This document shows positions 12,503-20,373 of a stretch of DNA of 22,005 bases, piece by piece (position 1 is the stretch's first letter; every line of letters starts with the position of its first letter). Source of the stretch: Alphaproteobacteria bacterium (GTDB taxonomy: Bacteria; Pseudomonadota; Alphaproteobacteria; Rs-D84). The notes below the pieces were generated by a model that did no database searches, was not told the origin of the DNA, and saw only the letters and a list, made by a program, of their open reading frames with translations. The DNA is taken from assembly GCA_009782725.1 (NCBI GenBank), contig WRIM01000001.1, positions 1 to 22,005 on the forward strand, in the 5' to 3' direction. The position numbers were made by a program, and so were the translations under genes.

Positions 12503-13372
12503 TTGTTTAATATCGTGTTTGTGGCAAGTAAATCAACGACTTTTAAAGTAACTTCGCGCGTCAAAGAAATCGTTCGCGCCAGCGTTACCGCGTGCATTTT
12601 GCCGATTTTCTTTCTTTACATCTTTTTGGGCAAGCCGGATTACAAAATAATGCGCGCCGCAACCGGCATAGTCGTGCCGGTCGCCCGAACCTTGGGCGAT
12701 ATTGTCACTTGGCCGGTGCGCGCGGTCGGGCATTTGGCCAAAAATGTGGGCGAGCATTCGCGCGCCCTGGAAGAAAACCGGAAATTGAGGGCTCAATTGG
12801 ATGCAGCATTGGCGTCGCAAAATGAATGCGTGACAATTATGGCCGAGAATCAGCGTTTGACGGGCATATTGGATTTTGCCAAGGCACGCCCCCAGAAAAC
12901 CACTTTATCGCGTGTAATGCTTGAAAACAATGCATTCCGGGCGGCGACAATTATCATAGACAAAGGCGAAACATCTGGAATCGGCGAAGGCCAGGTCGCG
13001 TTATCGACCGACGGCTATATGGTTGGGATTGTCGTCGACGTAAATTCCATATCTTCGCGCGTTCGAACGCTGAACGACGCCAAATCCAACATCCCGGTGC
13101 GGGTAACCGGCACGGGAGTGTACGGATTCCTTCGCGGCACGGGCACCAATCACCCCGTATTTGAATTTTTCAGCGACCAAGAGTTCAAACCCGGCATCGG
13201 CATCCGGCTTGTCACGTCTGGCATACGCGGGAATATTCCGGACGATATACCCGTCGGCACGGTCATATCCGACACAGTTGGCGACGTGCGCGTACGGCTT
13301 GGGCGCCCGGGTTCATCCGTGCACGAAGTAGTCGTGTTGGGATTCGACGGAAAGGGGGGATACAAAAACTAA
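12503..13372 (+). CDS. mreC: Rod shape-determining protein MreC
   Basis: MreC is a periplasmic protein anchored by one membrane helix that links the MreB cytoskeleton to the PBP2-RodA elongation complex. The sequence has a membrane segment near residues 30-45 (ACILPIFFLYIFL), a predicted coiled coil (EHSRALEENRKLRAQLDAAL) and the C-terminal beta-barrel pair with AATIIIDKGETSGIGEGQVALSTDGYMVGIVVDVNSISSRVRTLNDAKSNIPVRV. The start is uncertain: TTG 12503, GTG 12515 and GTG 12521 are all in frame, and none has a Shine-Dalgarno site. A CATAAT box at 12498-12503 hints that the transcript begins nearby, possibly with little or no leader. mreB, usually next to mreC, is not present; upstream is the divergent rpmI. 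The TAA stop (13370-13372) lies within the first repeat unit of the element at 13367-13479. Confidence 0.92.
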   Translation: MFNIVFVASKSTTFKVTSRVKEIVRASVTACILPIFFLYIFLGKPDYKIMRAATGIVVPVARTLGDIVTWPVRAVGHLAKNVGEHSRALEENRKLRAQLDAALASQNECVTIMAENQRLTGILDFAKARPQKTTLSRVMLENNAFRAATIIIDKGETSGIGEGQVALSTDGYMVGIVVDVNSISSRVRTLNDAKSNIPVRVTGTGVYGFLRGTGTNHPVFEFFSDQEFKPGIGIRLVTSGIRGNIPDDIPVGTVISDTVGDVRVRLGRPGSSVHEVVVLGFDGKGGYKN

Positions 13373-13479
13373 CAACTAACAACTAACAACTAACAACTGA
13401 TACGTTTAAAAACACGTTATCATTTGTACATGAAAATCGAATTTTCTAGTTGTTAGTTGTTAGTTGTTAGTTGTTAGTT
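13367..13479. repeat. 113-bp inverted heptamer element between mreC and mreD
   Basis: AACTAAC x4 plus AACT (13367-13398) and AGTT plus GTTAGTT x4 (13448-13479) form a perfect 32-bp terminal inverted repeat around a 49-nt core. The left arm holds the stop codon of mreC, and the ATG of mreD comes 4 nt after the right arm. The core resembles that of the element at 13935-14046 and contains a small GAAAAT-CGA-ATTTTC hairpin. Confidence 0.95.
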
Positions 13480-13482
13480 AAC

Positions 13483-13947
13483 ATGAAACAACTAAAAATC
13501 ATTTTCAACGCCATATTCCCATTTGCCATAACGCTTGTCTTTTGGCGGTTGTCGACGCCTTTTTGGAATCCGTGCGGAATTTTGGCGATGATTCCGATAT
13601 TTTATTATTCGTTTATATCTCCGCGTTCGGGGTTTCTTCCGTTCGCGCTTTTTATATGTTTTCTTATCGATTATAACTTTGATACGATGCTGTTCTGGAC
13701 ATCGATGTTCGCAATCACATATTCGGCGAATTATTTCCAAACGGTGCTGCGGGTCGCGGTCACACGAGAATCCGGCCTTTGGTCGTTTGCGGCGTTTATG
13801 GGCGCGTGCCTTGTCATTTTGGGAATCGCCGCGTTCTTTACGACTTGGGCATTTACCGCATTGGGACAGATGATATGGATTTGGGCGCTTACAGTAATGG
13901 GATATTTTGGGTGGATAAAACTAGGAGCTAAGCTAACTAACAACTAA
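13483..13947 (+). CDS. mreD: Rod shape-determining protein MreD
   Basis: MreD is the small integral-membrane partner of MreC in the cell-elongation complex. The 154-residue protein is very hydrophobic, with about five membrane segments (FPFAITLVFWRL, CGILAMIPIFYYSFI, GFLPFALFICFLIDY, LVILGIAAFFTTWAF, WIWALTVMGYFGW), and has the family's usual length. The call rests on hydrophobicity, length and position between mreC and PBP2. ATG 13483 is 4 nt after the right arm of the upstream repeat element, with no Shine-Dalgarno site; the frame continues into the repeat (TTG 13471). The last codons (LTNN and stop) come from the next element, so the C-terminus is repeat-derived. How the ribosome starts here, just past a possible 32-bp hairpin, is unclear; reinitiation is one option. 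Confidence 0.88.
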   Translation: MKQLKIIFNAIFPFAITLVFWRLSTPFWNPCGILAMIPIFYYSFISPRSGFLPFALFICFLIDYNFDTMLFWTSMFAITYSANYFQTVLRVAVTRESGLWSFAAFMGACLVILGIAAFFTTWAFTALGQMIWIWALTVMGYFGWIKLGAKLTNN

Positions 13948-14046
13948 CAACTAACAACTAACAACTGATTCGTCATAAGCACGTCATCATTTGTATATGA
14001 AAATTGAATTTTCTAGTTGATAGCTGTTAGTTGTTAGTTGTTAGTT
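13935..14046. repeat. 112-bp inverted heptamer element between mreD and PBP2
   Basis: AACTAAC x4 plus AACT (13935-13966) face AGTT, GATAGCT and GTTAGTT x3 (14015-14046), so one unit of the right arm has drifted. The 48-nt core differs from the mreC/mreD core by about nine positions. The mreD stop codon (13945-13947) lies in the left arm, and the likely TTG start of PBP2 (14053) lies 6 nt after the right arm. Confidence 0.93.
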
Positions 14047-14052
14047 ATAACA

Positions 14053-15831
14053 TTGTTCGATAAACAAATCGCTTTGACTTTTGACAGACGCGCCGCACTG
14101 GTTGTAACAGGCGGCGTGATTTTGACGTCCGTTTTGGTGCTTCGCATGCTTCAGCTTCAGGTTTTTCAACATAAGACTTACAAGCGCATGTCCGAAAACA
14201 ACGCGACGCGCGTACGCGTCAATCTTCCGGAACGGGGACGCATACTGTCCGTCACCGGAACCTCGCTTGCCATGGATACCGCCGTGTACAGGATATACGT
14301 AATCCCGTCCGAAGCGGAAGACCTGGAAGGCCTTTTGGGTGCGGTCGCGCGCGAATTGTCATTAAAGCCGAAAGAATTAGAACGAATAAATGCAAGAATA
14401 AAAAAACAGCGCAGCTTTCAACCGGTAATAATCCGCGAGACCGCATCTTGGGAGCAATTGGCAAATCTTCGCGCGAACAACCTTGCGGGATTATACATAG
14501 AGCCCGGCTTTTTACGAAGATACCCGGGCGAAGGCATGGCGTCGCATGTAATCGGATTTGTCGGCGATGCGGAACTTGCCGATATGGGCAAACGCATCTT
14601 GGATACAAGTCCCTTTTTGATGACAGGCATGGCGGGTTTAGAGAAAACTTATAACGACACTCTGTCCGGCACGCCGGGGCAAAGCGTGGCCCAGGTCGAC
14701 GCGCTTGGCCGCGTTACCGGCATAGACGCGACGCGGGGGATAATGGCCGTTCCCGGAAAAAACCTGAACACCACATTGCATGAGGATATTCAAAAAAAAC
14801 TTGAATCGGGTCTATCCGCGCATATGGCCGGATGCGGCGTCGCGCTTGAAATAGACACCGGTAATATTCTCGCAATGGCAAGCCTGCCCGGATTCGACCC
14901 GAATTTATTTCGCGGCGGGGACGCCGCCGCAACTTTTGCCGAATTGCGGAAAAACCCGCTGAAGCCGTTTATGAACCGCGCACTCGAAGGATTGTATCCG
15001 CCCGGTTCTACGTTTAAAATCGTGGTCGCGTTGGCCGCGTTAGAGGCTGGCGCGGTGACTCCCTCTGAAAAGATACTCTGTCCCGGATATTGGGAATACG
15101 GCAAGCATATGTATCATTGCTGGGAGAAAAAGGGTCACGGGTGGGAAACGCTTGAAGACGCGATTGCGCACTCTTGCGACATTTATTTTTATCAGCTGTC
15201 GCTTCGCATCGGCATAGACGCAATACGCAATATGGCGCTTCGCTTGGGGTTGGGGGGGATGCAACTTGGCGGGACTTTACGCGAAATGGCGGGCGTAATT
15301 CCCGACCGCGCGTGGAAGGAAAAAAACATAGGCGCGCGCTGGCAGCACGGGGACACCATAATATCCGGCATCGGCCAGGGATTTATTTTATCAAACTGTC
15401 TTCAATTATGCACGATGACGGCGCGCGCGGTGTCAAATAAATTGATAATGCCAAAGCTTATCATAAAAGAAAAAGAAAAATTCGAATCATTGGGATTGCA
15501 AGAAAAAAACATTAAAATCGTAACCGACGGATTAAAAAGGGTTATGGAGGCCGGCGGCACCGCGGCGGGCTCTGCCATAAATGTCAACGGCATGCGAATG
15601 GGCGGAAAAACCGGCACTTCCCAGGTTCGAAGAATATCCGAGGCCGAGCGCGCAGCAGGAATAAGAACCGGCGAAGGATTGCCGCGTCATCTGCGCAATC
15701 ATGGTCTTTTTGTAGGCTATGCGCCGGTCGACCGTCCGAAATATGCAATCGCCACGATTATCGAACACGGCGGCTCATCCGGCCCGGCGGCGCAAGTCGC
15801 CGCCGCAACAATGAAAGAGTTATTGAAATAA
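14053..15831 (+). CDS. mrdA: Penicillin-binding protein 2, elongation peptidoglycan transpeptidase
   Basis: PBP2 crosslinks new peptidoglycan during lateral growth, with RodA as glycosyltransferase. The protein has an N-terminal membrane anchor (LVVTGGVILTSVLVLRMLQLQVF), the dimerisation-domain motif LPERGRILSVTGTSLAMD, and the catalytic domain with STFK at 319-322 (serine nucleophile), SCD at 374-376 and KTG at 519-521. Length, about 592 residues, is normal. The start is unresolved: TTG 14053 lies 6 nt after the repeat element and is preferred, while TTG 14038 lies within the repeat; no ATG or Shine-Dalgarno site is available. Its TAA (15829-15831) shares a base with the ATG of rodA. Gene order mreC-mreD-PBP2-rodA is the standard elongasome cluster. 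Confidence 0.95.
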   Translation: MFDKQIALTFDRRAALVVTGGVILTSVLVLRMLQLQVFQHKTYKRMSENNATRVRVNLPERGRILSVTGTSLAMDTAVYRIYVIPSEAEDLEGLLGAVARELSLKPKELERINARIKKQRSFQPVIIRETASWEQLANLRANNLAGLYIEPGFLRRYPGEGMASHVIGFVGDAELADMGKRILDTSPFLMTGMAGLEKTYNDTLSGTPGQSVAQVDALGRVTGIDATRGIMAVPGKNLNTTLHEDIQKKLESGLSAHMAGCGVALEIDTGNILAMASLPGFDPNLFRGGDAAATFAELRKNPLKPFMNRALEGLYPPGSTFKIVVALAALEAGAVTPSEKILCPGYWEYGKHMYHCWEKKGHGWETLEDAIAHSCDIYFYQLSLRIGIDAIRNMALRLGLGGMQLGGTLREMAGVIPDRAWKEKNIGARWQHGDTIISGIGQGFILSNCLQLCTMTARAVSNKLIMPKLIIKEKEKFESLGLQEKNIKIVTDGLKRVMEAGGTAAGSAINVNGMRMGGKTGTSQVRRISEAERAAGIRTGEGLPRHLRNHGLFVGYAPVDRPKYAIATIIEHGGSSGPAAQVAAATMKELLK

Positions 15832-17015
15832 TGTCACGACAAGTACGCGTTTCAAAATCGCAAAATATGACTTTCGCGGAAAGGCTTCGCCTTTTCGGAT
15901 GGCCGCTTTTTGCAATCATGTGCATAATACTTGTGCTAAGCGTCGTAACGCTATATTCCGCGGGTACTGTTCCTTGCGCAAATGCGTCCGAGCCTTGCGA
16001 ATTCTTCGGCGCATGGCGCCCGTACGCATTGTCTCAGCTTTCAAAAATCGGACTTGGGTTGATACTTTTCTTTTTCGTCGCGTTTTCGGATATAAAAATA
16101 TGGCTGAAGTCTTCTTATGCGATTTACGGCGCGGCGCTTGTCCTTGTAATACTTGTAACATTTGTCGGGCATACCGGCATGGGGGCCACACGGTGGCTGA
16201 ACCTTGGGTTTATACACATCCAACCGTCGGAGCTTATAAAGATTGCTTTAATCATGGGGCTTGCCCAATATTTTGCATGGATGAATTCTACGGATTTGGA
16301 AAAGACCAAGAATTATCTTATTCCAATGGCAATGATAGCGGTGCCGTTTTTGATGATTGTGGCGCAACCGGATTTGGGCACCGCGTTGTCGTTATTGTTT
16401 ATTGCGGCGGGATTTTTCTTTATCGTCGGCATGCCAAGACGGCTGTTTATAATCGGCGGCGTTCTTGCGACATTGGCGCTCCCGGTTGCGTGGTTCGGCG
16501 GCCTTCACGATTATCAGCGCGAAAGGATTCTTACATTCGTAAGCCCCGGCCGCGACCTTCAGGGAAGCGGGTACCAGATTAATCAGGCAAAGATAGCATT
16601 CGGTTCCGGCGGCGTTATCGGCAAAGGATATTTATCCGGCACTCAGTCGCATTTGAAATTCTTGCCGGAAAAGCACACCGATTTTATATTCACGATGTTC
16701 GGCGAAGAGCTTGGGTTTATAGGCGGATTCGTTCTGATACTGCTTTATTCGATTGCGACCGGAATTATGTTTTGGTACGCGAAAAAAATGCGCAATCGAT
16801 TCGGGCAATTGTTGGTCTTCGGTTTTATGTTGAATTTCTTTGTTTATTACTTTATAAATGTCGCTATGGTTCTTGGATTGATGCCGACGGTCGGCGTGCC
16901 GCTTCCGCTTATGAGTTTCGGCGGGTCAAGTTTATTATCGCTTATGTTCGGCTTTGCATTGGTCCAAAACGCGCATATTAATAGGAATCAGCAACTGTCT
17001 GCACATGGCGGGTAG
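15831..17015 (+). CDS. rodA: Peptidoglycan glycosyltransferase RodA
   Basis: RodA is the SEDS-family polymerase that makes glycan strands during elongation, in complex with PBP2. The 394-residue protein has about ten membrane segments and the family landmarks GATRWLNLGFIHIQPSELIKIALI, AQPDLGTALSLLFI, GSGGVIGKGYLSGTQSHLKFLPEKHTDFIF, FGEELGFIGG and GVPLPLMSFGGSSLLSL. ATG 15831 overlaps the stop of PBP2 (TAATG), so translation is probably coupled. It ends 5 nt before the repeat-bounded four-helix-bundle gene. No promoter is seen within the cluster, so it is likely transcribed from upstream of mreC. Confidence 0.97.
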   Translation: MSRQVRVSKSQNMTFAERLRLFGWPLFAIMCIILVLSVVTLYSAGTVPCANASEPCEFFGAWRPYALSQLSKIGLGLILFFFVAFSDIKIWLKSSYAIYGAALVLVILVTFVGHTGMGATRWLNLGFIHIQPSELIKIALIMGLAQYFAWMNSTDLEKTKNYLIPMAMIAVPFLMIVAQPDLGTALSLLFIAAGFFFIVGMPRRLFIIGGVLATLALPVAWFGGLHDYQRERILTFVSPGRDLQGSGYQINQAKIAFGSGGVIGKGYLSGTQSHLKFLPEKHTDFIFTMFGEELGFIGGFVLILLYSIATGIMFWYAKKMRNRFGQLLVFGFMLNFFVYYFINVAMVLGLMPTVGVPLPLMSFGGSSLLSLMFGFALVQNAHINRNQQLSAHGG

Positions 17016-17020
17016 CTCCG

Positions 17021-17440
17021 AAGTAGTAAGTAATAAGTAGTAAGGAAAAAGTTTTATGAAAGAAAGCATCGTGATTTTAAAAAGTGAGGCTTTCGCGGAT
17101 AGAATTTTTAAACTACACAAATACTTATGCGAAACGAAGAAAGATTTTGTTGCGTCAAAACAAATTCTTCGATCTGGAACAAGCATTGGAGCAAATCTTG
17201 CAGAAGCAAAATATGCAAGCTCTAGGAAAGACTTTTTATCAAAAAACACTATTGCTTTAAAAGAATGTTCGGAAACATTGTTTTGGCTGAAAAAATTAAA
17301 AAATAGTGATATTTTGACACAAGAACAATTTGATAGCATGCATAAGGATTGCGAAGAACTGGTAAAACTTCTTACAAGGATAACAAAAACACTAAAGGCT
17401 GAGTAAGTATTTACTACTTACTACTTATTACTTACTACTT
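17021..17440. mobile_element. 420-bp cassette: four-helix-bundle gene between inverted heptamer arrays
   Basis: The left end has AAGTAGT, AAGTAAT, AAGTAGT, AAG (17021-17044). The right end has ACTACTT, ACTACTT, ATTACTT, ACTACTT (17413-17440). The outer 24 bp are perfect inverted repeats (17021-17044 against 17417-17440). The gene fills nearly all the interior. This is the layout of the intervening sequences found in some 23S rRNA genes, where a stem encloses a similar ORF, but here it lies between two protein genes. Mobility is inferred from the layout and composition. Confidence 0.65.
17056..17406 (+). CDS. Four-helix-bundle protein of the S23 / 23S rRNA-IVP family
   Basis: A 116-residue helical protein of the family first known from ORFs within intervening sequences of 23S rRNA genes, also related to the Avd accessory protein of diversity-generating retroelements. 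Visible family features are SEAFADRIFKLHKYL, the hallmark ILRSGTSIGANLAEAKYASSRKDFL at about 37-61, ALKECSETLFWLKKL, and a final helix (MHKDCEELVKLLTRITKTLK). Function of the family is not settled; pentameric, nucleic-acid-binding roles have been proposed for relatives. ATG 17056 has AAGG (17042-17045) upstream, supplied by the last unit of the left array. The gene is visibly richer in A+T than rodA and topA on either side, a sign of transfer. It is read in the same direction as its neighbours. Confidence 0.9.
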   Translation: MKESIVILKSEAFADRIFKLHKYLCETKKDFVASKQILRSGTSIGANLAEAKYASSRKDFLSKNTIALKECSETLFWLKKLKNSDILTQEQFDSMHKDCEELVKLLTRITKTLKAE

Positions 17441-17453
17441 CAAGGAACGCGTA

Positions 17454-19730
17454 ATGAATCTGTTAATCGTCGAATCCCCCGCAAAAGCAAAAACAATCGA
17501 AAAATATCTGGGCAAAGATTGGCGGGTTGTGGCATCTGTCGGACACGTGCGCGACTTGGTGCCCGAAGACGGAAGCGTCGATGTCGACAAAGACTTTGAA
17601 ATGAAATGGCAGATTATGCCGGGCAAAGAAAAGCATATCAAAACCATAACCGACGAATTAAAGAAAGCCGACGCGCTGTACCTTGCAACCGACCCGGACC
17701 GCGAGGGCGAGGCGATAAGCTGGCACATCTTCGACATACTGAATTCAAAAAAAGCATTGGCGGGAAAACCTGTTTACCGCGTTGTCTTTCATGAAATCAC
17801 CAAAAACGCCGTGCAAAACGCAATTGCGAATCCGCGCGAAATCGACCAGAATTTGGTCGATGCTTATCTTGTTCGGCGCGCGTTGGATTATTTAATCGGG
17901 TTTAAACTATCGCCCGTGTTATGGCGGCGGAATCTTGGCAAATCCGCCGGCCGCGTCCAATCCGTCGCGGTCGCATTGGTCGTAGAGCGCGAGCGTGAAA
18001 TCGAAAAATTCAAACCGGTGGAATACTGGTCGCTTGACGCGATGTGCGCATTTATGAAAAGCGAATTCAAAGCGCGCCTGACGCAATTCAACGGCGAAAA
18101 AATCGAAAAGCTAAGCATTAATAACAACGACGACATGCAAAAGATTTTGGCGGGATTGGGACAACCGATAATCAAAGCCGAAGTAATATCGGTTGAAAAG
18201 AAAAAGACCTCGCGGCGGCCGGCGGCGCCGTTTACGACATCCACGCTTCAACAAGAAGCGGCGCGAAAGCTGTATTTTTCTTCAAAAAAAACAATGTCGG
18301 TCGCGCAAAAATTGTACGAGCAGGGATTCATAACATACATGCGAACGGACGCGACGAATCTCTCCAATGACGCGGTGTCAAGCATCCGCGGCTTTATCAA
18401 TGATAAATACGGCGACAAATTTTTGCCGAAATCGCCGATTCTTTATGCCACAAAATCCAAAAACGCACAAGAAGCGCACGAAGCAATCCGCCCGACGGAT
18501 GTATCCAAAGTCGGCGCGCTTGACGGCGACGAGTACAAGCTTTATGACCTTATCTGGAAGCGCACGGTCGCATGCCAAATGACGAATGCGGAATTCGATT
18601 CTGTTGTTGTCGATATCAAGGCCAAATCGGCAATCTTTCATGCGGTTGGAACCACGCGCACATTCGACGGATTTATGAAGGTGTATATCGAAGACATTGA
18701 CGATAAGGACGACGATAACGACGGTGAAACAAAACTGCCCCCGCTCTCTGTCGGCGATGCGATTGATATTACGGAATTATTACCGGAACAACATTTTACC
18801 GCGCCTCCGCCAAGATATTCCGAAGCGTCATTGGTAAAAAAACTTGAAGAGCTTGGCATCGGGCGTCCGTCGACGTATGCGACGATTATGTCCACAATCG
18901 TCGACCGCGAATACGTCACGATTAATAACAAGCGATTTTTCCCGTCGCCTTCGGGTTGGTTGGTCGCGGCTTTCTTGGCGCGATATTTCGCAGACATAAT
19001 CGCGGTTGATTTCACGGCCAAAACCGAAGACACTTTGGACGATGTTTCGAATGGGGAACAAAAACGGTTAAGCGCGCTGACCTCTTTCTGGCAACCGTTC
19101 AGCACGATTTTGAACAACGCCAAAGATGTGCCTACACCCGAAATTATGGACGAAATAAACAAGTCGTTATTCGCCCACCTTTTCCCAGACGACAACAACA
19201 ATTGCCCGGAATGCGGCGTTGGCAAATTGGGCCTTAAAGTATCGCGTTTCGGCGCATTCCTCGGATGCGGAAATTATCCGAAATGCAAATATACAAAACA
19301 CTTAAGCGCGACCGACAACGCAAGTAATAATGAAGGCAACGACAACACCCCCGCCAACAACAATTCCGCAGATTTGGGCGAAGATATCAAATTCCTTGTC
19401 GGGCGATTCGGCCCTTATGTGCAATCTGGTTCTGGCAAAGACGCCAAACGCGCCGCCGCAAAGAAATACTCAGCCGAAACAATCACGCTTGAAATCGCCA
19501 AAGAATTATTGGCCGCGGACAAAGCGGCCCGGGTCGAGCCATTAGAACTCGGCAAAAATCCCGCGACAGACAAAATGATTTATTATTATCCAACGGGGCG
19601 TTATGGGGCATATATTTCAAGCAACAAAGTGAATGTCAGCGTGAAAGAACAACCGTCGCTTGATGCCGCCGCGGAACTTATCAACAATAAAAAGCCTGCC
19701 GCAAAACGCGCATGGGGCAAAAAGAAATAA
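17454..19730 (+). CDS. topA: DNA topoisomerase I
   Basis: TopA relaxes negative supercoils by cutting and passing one strand. The 758-residue protein has the N-terminal Toprim domain (LIVESPAKAKTIEKYL, then DPDRE at 80-84), the 5Y-CAP domain with catalytic tyrosine Y295 in GFITYMRTDATNLS, GIGRPSTYATIMSTI, and one C-terminal Cys4 zinc ribbon beginning CPECG at 584. A zinc-free repeat (FLVGRFGPYVQSG, then YYPTGRYGAYISS) and a lysine-rich tail (KPAAKRAWGKKK) follow. A low-complexity Asn-rich linker separates the ribbon from these. AAGGA lies about 8 nt before ATG 17454, just after the right array of the cassette. dprA, which often precedes topA, is absent. The hydrolase gene follows directly. 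Confidence 0.97.
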   Translation: MNLLIVESPAKAKTIEKYLGKDWRVVASVGHVRDLVPEDGSVDVDKDFEMKWQIMPGKEKHIKTITDELKKADALYLATDPDREGEAISWHIFDILNSKKALAGKPVYRVVFHEITKNAVQNAIANPREIDQNLVDAYLVRRALDYLIGFKLSPVLWRRNLGKSAGRVQSVAVALVVEREREIEKFKPVEYWSLDAMCAFMKSEFKARLTQFNGEKIEKLSINNNDDMQKILAGLGQPIIKAEVISVEKKKTSRRPAAPFTTSTLQQEAARKLYFSSKKTMSVAQKLYEQGFITYMRTDATNLSNDAVSSIRGFINDKYGDKFLPKSPILYATKSKNAQEAHEAIRPTDVSKVGALDGDEYKLYDLIWKRTVACQMTNAEFDSVVVDIKAKSAIFHAVGTTRTFDGFMKVYIEDIDDKDDDNDGETKLPPLSVGDAIDITELLPEQHFTAPPPRYSEASLVKKLEELGIGRPSTYATIMSTIVDREYVTINNKRFFPSPSGWLVAAFLARYFADIIAVDFTAKTEDTLDDVSNGEQKRLSALTSFWQPFSTILNNAKDVPTPEIMDEINKSLFAHLFPDDNNNCPECGVGKLGLKVSRFGAFLGCGNYPKCKYTKHLSATDNASNNEGNDNTPANNNSADLGEDIKFLVGRFGPYVQSGSGKDAKRAAAKKYSAETITLEIAKELLAADKAARVEPLELGKNPATDKMIYYYPTGRYGAYISSNKVNVSVKEQPSLDAAAELINNKKPAAKRAWGKKK

Positions 19731-20333
19731 ATGAAAAATCTTCTTGTCTTTTTGCATGGGTTCGGATTCGATAAAAACAACAATTCGGATTTTATATCAA
19801 ATCTTGCGACGGAATTGAACGCAGATATATTGGCATTGGATGCTCCGTTTGAATCCGGTCGCGCGTATGGCGGATTCGCATGGTATCCGATAACGCCTGA
19901 CACGCACGAATATATTCTTGGCGACGAATTCAACCATTCTGTTGAATTTATAAAATCCGAAATTGATAAATATTTGCGCGAACACGACATGACTTGGAAT
20001 GATGTTATTTTAACCGGCCGGTCCCAAGGCGCGTTTATGGCGATGTATTTGGCGCTTACCGAAATCGTTCAAACCCGCGGAATCATTAGTCTGTGCGGAC
20101 ATGATTGCAATGGGTTATTGGAAAAAAACGTGAAAAACAAATCCGTACCCATACTATTTTGCAGTGCGGAATTCGAAGACGCCAATCGACTTGCATACCA
20201 TACCGATAAAATTTTGGGCGACGCCGGCGCGAACATTCTAAGCATAATCCTATCCAATTCTGACCATGATAATTTATCCATAAATGCCATACCCGATGTG
20301 GTCGCAGCGGCCCGCAAAATGGGCATTATATAA
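19731..20333 (+). CDS. Alpha/beta-hydrolase, carboxylesterase/phospholipase-like
   Basis: A 200-residue small serine hydrolase of the carboxylesterase/phospholipase type. It has the oxyanion-loop HGFG at 9-12, the nucleophile elbow GRSQG with S98, and a probable catalytic histidine H179 in SDHDN; the acid may be the Asp or Glu near SAEFEDANRL. Members cleave short carboxylic or thioesters; the natural substrate is unknown. There is no signal peptide, so it should be cytoplasmic. Its ATG comes directly after the TAA of topA, without a separate Shine-Dalgarno site in between, so it is co-transcribed. The dnaG promoter starts 5 nt after its end. Confidence 0.85.
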   Translation: MKNLLVFLHGFGFDKNNNSDFISNLATELNADILALDAPFESGRAYGGFAWYPITPDTHEYILGDEFNHSVEFIKSEIDKYLREHDMTWNDVILTGRSQGAFMAMYLALTEIVQTRGIISLCGHDCNGLLEKNVKNKSVPILFCSAEFEDANRLAYHTDKILGDAGANILSIILSNSDHDNLSINAIPDVVAAARKMGII

Positions 20334-20337
20334 TTAT

Positions 20338-20366
20338 TTGCTAAACACAAATTCGCGGTTTATAAT
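20338..20366 (+). promoter_or_regulatory. Promoter of dnaG, probably giving a leaderless mRNA
   Basis: TTGCTA (20338-20343), a 17-nt spacer, TATAAT (20361-20366). Exactly 7 nt separate the -10 box from the dnaG ATG at 20374, so transcription should begin at or within a base or two of the start codon. No Shine-Dalgarno site exists. Confidence 0.7.
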
Positions 20367-20373
20367 CCATGAC

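Noticed and set aside
13430..13458. Micro-ORFs (MKIEFSSC and MKIEFSS) in the cores of the twin elements
   Set aside because: They are very short, lack a ribosome-binding site, and are explained by the shared core sequence.
777..17440. CRISPR array as an explanation of the repeats
   Set aside because: Units are 7-8 bp and contiguous without unique spacers, and no cas gene is present.
20369..20371. ATG 20369 as the dnaG start
   Set aside because: It is out of frame with the CHC2 primase reading; ATG 20374 is in frame.
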